Source: Virgisporangium aurantiacum
Lineage (GTDB): Bacteria; Actinomycetota; Actinomycetes; Mycobacteriales; Micromonosporaceae
Length of the DNA stretch: 64,000 nucleotides
Assembly: GCF_016863635.1 (NCBI RefSeq)
Contig: NZ_BOPG01000013.1
Location: 1 to 64,000 of the forward strand
Reading direction: 5' to 3'
The notes under the pieces: model-generated
Databases searched by the model: none
What the model was told of the DNA's origin: nothing
What the model saw: the letters and a program-made list of their open reading frames with translations, nothing else
Shown: piece by piece, positions 28,801-37,000 of the stretch
Numbering within the stretch: the stretch's first letter is position 1
How the letters are laid out: each line of letters starts with the position of its first letter
Program-made: the position numbers and the translations under genes

Positions 28801-31800
28801 GGCAGCGCTCCCGCAGCCCGGCGGGCACCGTGAAGGACGGGCCGAGGCTGTCGGTCGTGGCGGCGAAAACCGGCAGGACGGCGCAGCGCAGCCGCCGCCG
28901 AAGCCGCGCTTCGACCACCGGATCCGGTGCGCCCGCCACGCCCAGATCGTCGACGACATCGGACACGAGTGCCGGATACCAGCCGAGCGTGACCAACGCG
29001 GCCCGCAGCCGATCATCCGGGGTGGTGGACCGGTCGACGTCGTCGGTGACGGCGTGCAGCGCGCCGCGGGTTGCCGCGAGGATGTCCGCCACCCGCACGT
29101 CGGGCAGGGCGATCGCCAACCCGGGCGCGGGCTCGTGCCGTAGCAGATAGGCCAGCTCGGCAAGCGAGAAGCCGGTCGAACGCAGCACCTCCACCGCCGC
29201 GCAGAACTCGCCGGCGGTCCGCGGGTTGGGGATCGATTGCGCCGCCTGCTGCTGTTCCGGCTCGACGGGGAACGGTTCGATGCCGGTCAGGCGCACCGCC
29301 CGGGCGAAATCCGCCGCGCGCAGGTGCAACGCCCGGGCCAGCCGCGCCGCCCGGTACAGCCGCGACAGCGAGTCGAGCGTCAGCGGCAGCGGGCGGGACT
29401 CCCCGTGCCGCAGTGGGAGCCCGTCCAGCAGCGCGGAAAGTTCCGGTCCCGGCACTTCGAACGCCGCCGCCATCACGTCAAGTTTCACGTCCAGCGACGG
29501 CAGGTCCGCCGGCGCGGTGGTGGTCTCGATCGTGAGCCGGTCCCGGGCCGCGTTGAGGGCGAGGTCCGGATCAGGTACGCCGACACCCGCGTGGGCGAAC
29601 AGCTGGTCGAAGCGCGCCGGCAGGTCGGTGCCGTCGTCGTCGGTGTGCTTTCGGCGATCGCGGGTGCCGATCCCGCCGTACCAGTCGATCAGCTCGTCGA
29701 CGTCGAGGCCGACCGCGCGGCGCAACCTCACCAGGTGCGAGATCCGGTACAGCGTCGTGTAGGTGAGCGCGCCGTCCTCGGCGAACGCGGTCACCGCGGC
29801 GTCAACGTCCGCGATGCTCCAACCCAGCGCGCGCCACAGCCGGACGAACCGATGCAAGCGGTCGAAGAAGGCCACATTCACCGGCTCGAGGCGGATCGAG
29901 CTCGGCCGGCACTCGTGCGGGGGCAACGCGATCGGGGTGACACCCGAACCGCGCAGGAACGCGGTGTCGAGCAGGTCCAGGAGGTTGGGGTGACTGAGCC
30001 GTGACTGCTGCAACAGCAGCGAGAGACGGCCGAAAACGGTCAGGGGCGGCCCGCTGACCACCTCGCCCGCCGAGGCGTCGTACAGGTAGGACACACCGCC
30101 CACCGGTTCGGCGCCCCACTGCCGCCAGAGCACCGGCTCCGCCAACGGCGTCGTGATCAGGTCCGGGTCCCGCCCGGACAGGCCGAGGTGCTCCATCGCC
30201 ACCTGGTAGTCGGCCTGGGCGGTCGACGACTGCCACAGCTGCATCAGCTCCAGCCGGGTGAGGCCGGCTCGGTCCAGGAACGCCCGGGTCTCGGCCAGTG
30301 GTAGGTCGAACGGCAACGCCCACGGGAACTCCCCGGCACGCAGCCGCTCGTACGCGGCCGGGTTGCGATTCTGCGGCACGGCCAGCGGATCCGGGTCGGT
30401 ACGCGAACTCTGGCAGGTCAACGCCGCGACTGTCAGCGTCGCCGGAGTAAATCTGACCTCCGTCTCGATCGTGCGACGGCTCAGTTGCCACGTCTGCGCG
30501 TCCGGTCCGGCTTCGACCAGGTACAAGGGCGCGGCCTGAACGAGCGTCGCGAGCAACCCGCCCGCCGTTCCACCGACGAGTGCCTCCTTCGTGGCGGTGA
30601 CCCCCTGCGCGGAGTACACCCGGTCGACGAGTACCGCGCCCGACGACGCGCTGATGGTCAGCTGTCCGTCACCGGTACCGGCGACGGTGAACCGCACCCG
30701 GTAGGCGACCCGCCACCGTCGGCCGTCCGTGAGCGGGACGACCGTCAGCGGTTCCATCGCCGCACGGGTGAGCGGGTCGTTGACCAGCAGGGGCCGCAGG
30801 CGCGAGTCGAGTTCCCCGGTCAGGATGCCACCGTCGAGGCCGGCAACGGTGGCGGCGAGGTCGAGCCCGGCGCGCGGCACGTCGCGCAGCCGGTGCGGGT
30901 GACCGGGCGCGGTGACGTACAGGTTCTCGTCGCTCTGGCGCAGCGTCCACCGTCGCCACCGGTCGGTGACCGTCCATGCGGTGAATCCCTCCTGCTGCAA
31001 CTGCACCGGTTCCGTCGCCGCCCGCAGGTCGGTCGCGACGTCGACGGCGGTCCGGCGCAGGACCGCCAGCACCGCGGCCGGCAACGGGCCGCCGGCGAGC
31101 GCGGCCGTCACGTCCGAACCGGCCGGAAGCTCAACGGTCAGTGGCAGCCCGACGGCGTTCTCCAGCACCTCCAGCGCCAGGTCGATCGCGGGCAGCACGA
31201 TCTCGCCGTTGCCGCAGGATAGTTCGAGGTCGGCCACGTCGGGTCGGCGGTTCAGGAGCTCGCTGAAGGCCGGTGGGACGTCGCGGCGCAGGAACTCCAG
31301 CAGGTCCACCAGGTACGCGGCGGGACTGAGGACCGACCGGCACTGTCCGCAGGCGCAGCCGTCGAGCGAGCCGAACAGGGACTGTGCGCTGGGGTGTCCG
31401 GCGAGCCGTTCCGCCGTCGGCGCAGTGGACGGCATGGCCGCCACGGGGGTCGGCGCGAACCGGGGTAGGGCCCCCAGCACCGCCACGGTGGTGTGCTCTC
31501 GGGTGGCCGCCCGGGCGTGGATCGCCCGCACGGCGTCCGCCGGAATCCGACCGTCGAAGAGGGAGACGAGTTGCTCGGTGCTACGCCCGGCGATGTCGCT
31601 GGCCGAAGCGAGCCCGGTCTGCACCAGAGCGGCGGTGTGTTCCCACCGGAGGGCCAGTGGCTGCAACCGGCGCACGGCGAGCAGGGTTGCGGCCAACGAG
31701 GCGCGTTCCTGCTCCGGCACCGCGTCCAGGTGGCCGTCGAGCGGGCTCGTCAGGATGTCGAAGTCGGGGTTGGCGGCCAGGAACCGGCCGACGTCCGCGC

Positions 31801-32992
31801 CGGGTAGTTCCACGGACCCGTCGGCGAGTCGGGCGGCGAGCGTCGCCGTGGGGTGGAGCTGTTCGACCTTCGCCCGCACCGTTGCCGCGTACTCCAGCTC
31901 GCTGTCGGGTCCGCGGGTCGTCGCGTCGGGGGCCGGCGGGTGTCGGTAGGCCAGGTCGGCCCAGGCGTCTGGCGGCACAGTGGTGAGCCCGCGCAGGTTT
32001 GCCGCCTCACCCGCGACGTCCTGTAGCCCGGCGACCAGTGCCGTGTTGCCTGCCGTGAGTTCGTCCAGGCGTACGGTGCGGACCACCGCCGCCGCGCGTG
32101 GGCCCGCCACGCCGGCACGCTGGAGCTCGCCGCTGAGTCGGTCGGGCTCTGACCGCCAGTCGACGAGCACCTCCGCCACGGTGCGCGACTCGGCCGTACC
32201 GGGCGGGTCGGGCAGCGTCGCGAGCAGATCGCGCAGCGAGCCTCGGCCTCGGCCAGTCGGGGTGTCGAGGTGGTGCTCCAGGCGGTGATCGCGGATCCGT
32301 ACCCCCAGCTCGGCGAGGCGTTCGGCCAGTTCCACTGGGACGAGCCGCTGGTCGACGGCCGCTTCGATCGACCGGAGAAGCTCATCGGCGGGACGTTGCC
32401 ACAACGAGGCGGGTGTCAGGTCGAGTCCCTGCCGGTGCCAGGCGTACCACACGGCGGCGGGCAGAGCCGGCGCCCGGTCGGGCGGCGCAGCGGCCGTCGC
32501 GGCGTCGGCGTGCGTTGCGCGCCGCGGTTCCTGGAGCCGCGCGGCCTCGATCAGGCCACCGAGGTGCTGCGGTGGGATCCGGGTGTCGCCGGCGAGGAAC
32601 GCCGCGTCCGCGTCGCCGAGATCCGCGAGCCGGACGCCGTGCAGGAGCGGGTCGAGATCGGCGAGATAACGCTCGTACTCGGAGACCGGGCTCGCGCCGA
32701 CGGGCAGCACGAGGTCGACGGTCTCCGACGCGTCGGCCCGGTAACGGATCGATGAGGTCGCCAGCTCGGCGCCGTCCGGCCCGATGAGCGCGACGCGCAG
32801 GTTGCCGTGGCTGTCCGGGGCGCCGTCGTCCGGCCCCGGATAGCCGATGGTGTACCGGCCGTCAGCGCCGGTGGTCGCGTCACCGAGTGGTTCCTCGTCG
32901 CGAAGGCGCACGGCGAACGCTCGTACCACCGACCGACGCAACGGTCGACCATCGTCGTCACGGGCCCAGCCCGATACGGTTCTCTCGCTCAC
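22844..32992 (-). CDS. Tc toxin TcA subunit (ABC toxin pore and receptor-binding component)
   Basis: The protein has about 3382 residues, using a GTG at 32992 that lies eight bases after GAGGAG; a TTG at 32998 is also possible. Residues 1-~95 form a transthyretin/carboxypeptidase-regulatory-like domain (GWARDDDGRPLRRSVVRAFA). Residues ~535-640 show the VRP1 signature SPAAYLVDLLEFLRR, LLNRRPDVADLEL, LPAIDLALEVLEN. Residues ~1825-1900 carry the neuraminidase-like/ABC-toxin block YRTWEANRRVFLWPQNWLHP. The last ~380 residues carry the TcB-binding region (LYLPQASFIRTGQWDSLRRG). TcA pentamers bind target cells and inject the TcB-TcC cargo through a translocation channel. TcA is usually ~2500 residues, so this one is long. 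No signal peptide is present. It is the second gene of the operon, 69 nt after the TcB-TcC gene. Confidence 0.92.
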   Translation of the reverse strand: MSERTVSGWARDDDGRPLRRSVVRAFAVRLRDEEPLGDATTGADGRYTIGYPGPDDGAPDSHGNLRVALIGPDGAELATSSIRYRADASETVDLVLPVGASPVSEYERYLADLDPLLHGVRLADLGDADAAFLAGDTRIPPQHLGGLIEAARLQEPRRATHADAATAAAPPDRAPALPAAVWYAWHRQGLDLTPASLWQRPADELLRSIEAAVDQRLVPVELAERLAELGVRIRDHRLEHHLDTPTGRGRGSLRDLLATLPDPPGTAESRTVAEVLVDWRSEPDRLSGELQRAGVAGPRAAAVVRTVRLDELTAGNTALVAGLQDVAGEAANLRGLTTVPPDAWADLAYRHPPAPDATTRGPDSELEYAATVRAKVEQLHPTATLAARLADGSVELPGADVGRFLAANPDFDILTSPLDGHLDAVPEQERASLAATLLAVRRLQPLALRWEHTAALVQTGLASASDIAGRSTEQLVSLFDGRIPADAVRAIHARAATREHTTVAVLGALPRFAPTPVAAMPSTAPTAERLAGHPSAQSLFGSLDGCACGQCRSVLSPAAYLVDLLEFLRRDVPPAFSELLNRRPDVADLELSCGNGEIVLPAIDLALEVLENAVGLPLTVELPAGSDVTAALAGGPLPAAVLAVLRRTAVDVATDLRAATEPVQLQQEGFTAWTVTDRWRRWTLRQSDENLYVTAPGHPHRLRDVPRAGLDLAATVAGLDGGILTGELDSRLRPLLVNDPLTRAAMEPLTVVPLTDGRRWRVAYRVRFTVAGTGDGQLTISASSGAVLVDRVYSAQGVTATKEALVGGTAGGLLATLVQAAPLYLVEAGPDAQTWQLSRRTIETEVRFTPATLTVAALTCQSSRTDPDPLAVPQNRNPAAYERLRAGEFPWALPFDLPLAETRAFLDRAGLTRLELMQLWQSSTAQADYQVAMEHLGLSGRDPDLITTPLAEPVLWRQWGAEPVGGVSYLYDASAGEVVSGPPLTVFGRLSLLLQQSRLSHPNLLDLLDTAFLRGSGVTPIALPPHECRPSSIRLEPVNVAFFDRLHRFVRLWRALGWSIADVDAAVTAFAEDGALTYTTLYRISHLVRLRRAVGLDVDELIDWYGGIGTRDRRKHTDDDGTDLPARFDQLFAHAGVGVPDPDLALNAARDRLTIETTTAPADLPSLDVKLDVMAAAFEVPGPELSALLDGLPLRHGESRPLPLTLDSLSRLYRAARLARALHLRAADFARAVRLTGIEPFPVEPEQQQAAQSIPNPRTAGEFCAAVEVLRSTGFSLAELAYLLRHEPAPGLAIALPDVRVADILAATRGALHAVTDDVDRSTTPDDRLRAALVTLGWYPALVSDVVDDLGVAGAPDPVVEARLRRRLRCAVLPVFAATTDSLGPSFTVPAGLRERCRVEPAESGAGSRIVVSGWVDAPDKEALAVALDVTTHPARRTAVEALGADSDSYVERVARRRLLGDGEITALLHAGRTAAGRYEEMTAAIVRHRRIAAAVDRLAQETGFTSELVGELLLDLLAVPGTQTPAVQTLLDPGFADVDARATPTSGAHPVAFALVRRLHKAGLLAARFGVDARALAGLAGTGPLPAGRSAGLLAIDLNQLPGGSSDTDTAIGYQALHRTVLWARLRARGPDAPALFDAYAAAVVDVDRPVGQRRQRALAVLADAIDVAEPMLVEAADRVFLFGLTFYDPVGVAAVLDLVTALTRLGIEAAQVPALLAAGAPAEGAALARGLLRSRYPGAAWTEVVRPVADRLRERQRDALVDQLVFARGLDSPDQLYEYYLIDVLVAPCADTTRLLSATAAVQLFVNRCLLGLEPAVPAAAVNRRRWDWMRTYRTWEANRRVFLWPQNWLHPELREDASDAFRTVESTLGQGEPSAETAQAALVAFLDDVVELSRVSVVGMYQHRRGSGAGAISDLYLVGRTADRPYRYFWRVCQDIGGGGTRWLPWRRIDLDLPGTHVMPYVLGGDLHLAWPLFRRDETGGAPVWQVQLSVARLTAKGWSEHLVGRDTVDVPVLVNKDERGTFTFTLTVSTEPPAATTVTALPLTSRAVQEAAVVSMYTAVDRGEKIVPRLTSASATNDRLQLWLTVRVLATRADLRPPTYWRAGGAVVWLTVTSGAVTAKAKLETGSAGEVSAVIDASYFASGHSNPGLVVLALAPAFFAGDFTLSVTYGTATQTFVFPKTAETVGQEKRWSVEAAFTLPETAAAPPTMVDPERAVGWDRQGSFVVSAQSGIDWQHGRGPKLLRKLTRGMIYENGVLARSGDSGTLLVGIGAHLMQVRGTPGRFFALPGNPQQGSAVAQLDEREADVLYYRDGAGQYLLQTAPQFKWRITTDGLPLAVRFRADATDLAELFSPATQAITDGGSLLREVHRPLPLPLPGSIVEQGITFDLRSPAGSYHWELFLHLPVLVAAHLSAQRRYAEADRWLRLVFDPAGEQAQGAGVTDPNRFWQFLPFRSGGRPDRIEDLLRWLADPDDDFPGRADFIAQVTQWRDSPFRPHAIARLRPGAYQWNVLFAYLDNLIAWGDDWFRRDTREALVEATARYVQAAQLLGPRPRRIQPQLQPPALTYRSMVGRWDAFADVWYSLADHPLVAALQAAMGGLAEQGVAGSSEADQDAAAALRSTGLTYFCVPHNDRLLDYWDAVEDRLFKIRHCQNIDGVERPLPLYPPPIDPELLVRAVAAGVDIDAAVAAIGAPLSPYRYSFWAARAAQLCGEVRNLGGAVLAALEKHDAEHLARLRTDQEAALLELVLELRRSQVEEAKANVAALVTARETAASRYRHFQYLLTGGQVHEPAEQSPVVEEPSRLPLVPSANLDADVRGLGLVRTEVDQLGWQAAAGTWAVASGVANTAAGVLFSISAFNVFMPTLSGLGHAANAVGSFLGALSGNADRQATRTGAIAGFQRRVDDWRHQSNSALRELAQVDKQLAAARIRVAITEHELTNHRRQIADAHDVAAFMHDKYTNEQLYTWMSGQLNGAYFAAYQLALDMARRAERAMRFELYLPQASFIRTGQWDSLRRGLLAGEQLTQDLHRMDVAYLDRNLREHELTRHVSLRRIDPVAWLRLRATGRCDVAVPEQLFDADFPGHFLRRLKSVGLTLPCVVGPNTAVHARLTLLSSTVRHRADGGAGYERDLDADDPRFTDDFGPVESVVTSGTVDATGVWEPNLRDDRRLPFEGRGAISTWRVELPASYPQFDHDSIADAILTLRYSARDGGSRLRDVATEALNTAFARFVDQPLAAVVSLRHDYASEWARFTAPGTGSRSATFPITMDRFPFMFSRRHVTVRSLEILSAPVVGESLTAGPALTAVPVREGDPQPAVTATAAAPIGSLVRTAVDELEVEVAASDAAAGWTLTAPEAVRTALRDVTLVLTYTASAVTP

Positions 32993-33061
32993 GCTCAACG
33001 CTCCTCAAACCGTCACCCCGAGGGGCGCCGAGAACGGTCGGTGTCCGGCCGGCGGAGCCGT

Positions 33062-34010
33062 CTAATAGGGATCCGGTTGGAAGACCGGGCTCTTCGACTG
33101 CTCGGTCGGCTTGATCGGAACGACCTCTCCCGTGTCGAAGTCCTGAAGGCCGCGCCGCGAGCTGGACTCGCTGGCCGGCGCCGAGGCCGGTGCCGTTTCG
33201 CCAGCCAACGCGGCGATGATGATGCCGAACATCTTCTTCCACCAGTCACCCAGGCCACTGGCGCTCTGCTCGGCGTTCTGCGCGCTTTCTTTCGTCAGTG
33301 TCGTGGCCTCCGACCCGCCCGGTGACGGGTCCTTCGTGGTTCGGTGCTGCTTCGGCACCTCGGCGTCCGCGACCTTGGCCGGCGTGGAGCCTCCCTTGCC
33401 GGGGCCGTCCAGAACCGAAGCGAAGTTCGTCTCGGTAGCCGGATCGGGAAGGATGGACGCGCCTTTCGGCCCGGACAACGCTCCCTTCGCGGCCGCCGCG
33501 AGGCTGTCCTGCTCCCGCAGCAGGGACTCCGCTGATCGCCGTTCGAAGGTCAACGCGATGGACTTGGCTCCCTTCTGGTTCTGGACCTGGAACAGCTCGC
33601 CGTGCTGCGCAAGTGCGGAGATGTTGATCTTACTGTCCGTGATCTTCGTGTAGTTGAGCTGATCCCGGACCCGCTTGAAGTTCTCGATGGACGGCATCAG
33701 CAGGTGATCGGTCAGGCTGATCTTCTGTCCACCGAGCACCGCGGCACTGATCTCCTTGGAGAGCCTGTTGTCACCGAGCGTCTTCGCAAGTGCGAGATCG
33801 CGAGGAATCAGCAGCGTCGTATTTCTTCGATAGAACTTCTTGGAGTAGTCGGAGATCTTGGTTTCGATGTTGAACGTGATCGAACGCTGCTGGGCGCCCG
33901 GAATGACGTGTTCATTCTCGGTCAGTCGGGTGAAGAACAAACTGAACAGCGACCTGGGCTGCTGGCTGTACGGAGCCATGTTGCCGAAGGTTCCGGGCGA
34001 TACCTTCGGC
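33062..34010 (-). other. Hypervariable toxin-tip coding segment of the TcC region
   Basis: This is the part of the fusion gene downstream of the RHS core. Composition changes visibly: roughly 33590-33960 contains AT-richer stretches and codons such as AAA, ATA and TTC runs that are rare in the rest of the gene. RHS/TcC tips are known to be exchanged between strains as cassettes, so a recent swap is likely. No catalytic family was identified. Confidence 0.7.
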
Positions 34011-37000
34011 GCGAGGCCACCGATGTCGACGAGCGCCACGGGGTTTCCCGACACGTACTGATAGAGGTTGCTGTCCCCGGTCATCATCACCAGGTCACCG
34101 CTGATCCATCGGCACAGCCACGGGGCGTAGTAGCGCGCGCCGTGGTATGTCAGGCCGGTCTCCTCGTCGCGCTCCTTGGCGGTGTAGCGGTAGCGCTGTG
34201 GCGGCACGGCGCCACCGCGGACGAACGACAGGGCGGTCGCACCGTAGGGGTAGTACTCCTCGTAGGAGATCCAGGCGGCGCGCTGGTCCAGTTCGCCCGT
34301 CGCCGAGCCGAGGTGGTTGTTCACCTGGTACCGCACCAGCGGCGCACCGCCCTGTTCGGTTTCGATCAGCGCGACCCGTTGCTCGCCGTCCATGATGTGC
34401 ACCGACGTCCGGGACAGTGCGGCGGCGCCGGGGGAAAATCTGCGATACAGCTCATAGTGGCCGAGATAGATGCGTTCCGCGCGCACCGTCGGCACCGCCG
34501 CCTGACGATCGGTCACCTTGCGAACGCGTTCACCGGTGGTGCTGTACACGTAGTAGGTCGTCAGCGGGACCACCGCGTTGGACGCCTGACGCGTCGACGA
34601 GGCTAGCTGATCACGGAAGTTCCAGCTGATCGCCCGCATCGGCGGCAGCGTGTTCTGGTTGCCGTGCGCGTCGAACGCGTAGGTCTGGGTCAGTGGTGGA
34701 CCGGAGGCCGGATAGGTCGTGGTGGAGGTCAGCCGGTTGCTGAACGTCCCCGCGGGCTGAGGAAGCTGGGACGCCGAGCGGTAGCTGAATGACCGACGCC
34801 AGCCGGCGGCTCCCGGCGCGAGACTGGTGTGCCTCAGTTCCAGCAGGTTGCCTGCCACGTCGTAGCCGTACCGCTCGACATATCGGCCGAGGGCGTTGCG
34901 ATCGGCGGCGTGCACCCGGGGCACGTCGTTCCAGCTCGTGGGCGTCGGCGGCCGCGGCAACCCACCCTGCAGGCCGAGATGCTCCCGGCCGCGCGCCTCC
35001 ACCAGGCGGTACTGGGCGTCGTACAGGTAGTCCGTGCTGGCGTCGACGATGGTGTTGAGGTTGAATACGCGCGGCTGCGCCTGATCGGCGATGTTCGTGA
35101 TGTTGCCACTCGGATCGTAGGTGTAGTGCAGCTTCTGGACGCCGCGCCGAGTATCGGCCAATACCGGCTCGTCCTCCGGAAAGTACGGTCCACCGGGCGG
35201 CTTCGCCGCGCCACGCAGCGTCTCAAGGTGCGCGAGCCGTAAGGTCAGCGGGTCGTAGGCGTAGGTGGTCCGTGCGCCGTTGCCATAGTCGATCAGCGTG
35301 CGTCGGCCCTGCGCGTCGTATCGGATGTCGCGAACGAAAACCTCACCCAGTGGTCTCCCGGGCAGATCAGCCCGGACCGACCGGAGCATCGCCCGGATGT
35401 CATAGGTGCGCCGCACCGCGGTCCCGTCGGGATGACGCTGCACCATCGGGCGGTTCAGCGCGTCGAACCCGGCCGTCGAGACGTGACTGACGCCTTCCAG
35501 AATGGCCGAGTTCCAGTCGAGGGTCCCGCGATACTGATGTGCAAGGTCGAGCGTCGCGGAGACCACGTTGCCGGCGATGTCGTAGGCGGTCGTGACCAGA
35601 CCACTCTGGTCACGCACCTGCCAGAGCCGGCCACGGAGATTCCGCGTCGCGCCGCCGGATACCGACTCGCCGTACGTCCAGTGTTCAACGACGGGCTGCG
35701 AACCCCCGAGCGTCACTACGGTCTCCACCGAACGTCGAAGGCGGTCGAAGCTGGTGGTCACCCGCTGCTCGGCGCCGGCTTGGGCCGGGTCGGCGACAGG
35801 CCGCCACTGACATACCTGCTGCCCGATCACGTCGTAGAGCACACGCTGATGTCCGGCCTCCATGCTCGCGTCGAGCACGCGCCGGCCCATGAGGTCATTC
35901 GTGTAGTGCGCGACCAGCCGGTCCTGCGTGAGGGCCGCCGGACCGCCGGCGTCGCTGATGCAGTCCAGCACCGCGAGCTGGTCTCCGTTCACGTCCACGG
36001 CGACATAGGCCCGGTGCCAACTCTCACGCGCGGGAAGGGAGCGATCGGGTGGCGTCCGGTTGTGACCGATGGCGAGCACCGGCCTACCCAACGGATCCAT
36101 CACCAGGCGGGAGGGCGTGTCCCGATGCCAGAGCGTGTGTTCCGCCGCCTCTCGCTCGGGGACACCCATGGCGCCGTCGATCCGTTGCCGGTACCAGGTA
36201 GGCAGGACCTCCACGTCCGGCAGTCTTGCCAGCAGTGCGCCGACGTCGGGGTCCTGACCCGGATCGTCGATCGCGACCGTGTCATTGACGTCCCACACCT
36301 GTCGGTCCCACACACGGTGGATCGTCTTGCTGAAGACCTGGTTCGGATGCAGCGTGGCCACCAGGCGCCCGAGGGGGTCGTACAACAGCACCGGACTGAC
36401 ACCGGCTTTGACCGCGAACTCGAATCCGGCGGTGCCCGAGAAGAACGGCTCATACTTGCGAACCGGCTTGCCCTTGTTGTCGAGCACGACCCAGCCGCTG
36501 GTCACCCATCTCGGCGTGCCCGCACCGCCGCCCGGCAACGGCTCCGGCTCGGCCGGCGTCTTCGTCTGGATCTGCTGGCCGGCCCCGTCGGAAAATGCGA
36601 TCGACAACTGGATCGGGCTGGACACGGCACTCGCCACGTGCAGTTCCCGCGCGAGCGTGGCAATCGCGGAGGGCTGCGGGTCGTCCCCGTCGCGTGTCCT
36701 GAGGTAGGCGTCGGTGTCGTAGACGAACCGGGTGGTGGCCGCACCCAACAACGCCGGCGCCTGGGCTTGCGGATCGGCCCGGAACGCGACGAGCACACCG
36801 TCCTGTGGGTCTGGGTCGACGGCGGTCACCCGATCGTCGGTGTCGTCCTCCGGCTTGCCCATGACGGCCGTGGCGGCCACCCGGCCCAGAGCGTCGTGCA
36901 GGACGGCGATGCGGTTGCGGTTGGAATCGGTGACCAGTGCCGGCGAGAGCGTGCGGTAGTCCAGCCGCACGGATGATCGCGCGTCGGCGGCCGTGCGCTC

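Noticed and set aside
33061..33062. Immunity gene for the Tc/RHS toxin tip
   Set aside because: The TcA gene follows after only 69 nt with no small gene between, so no immunity gene is present.
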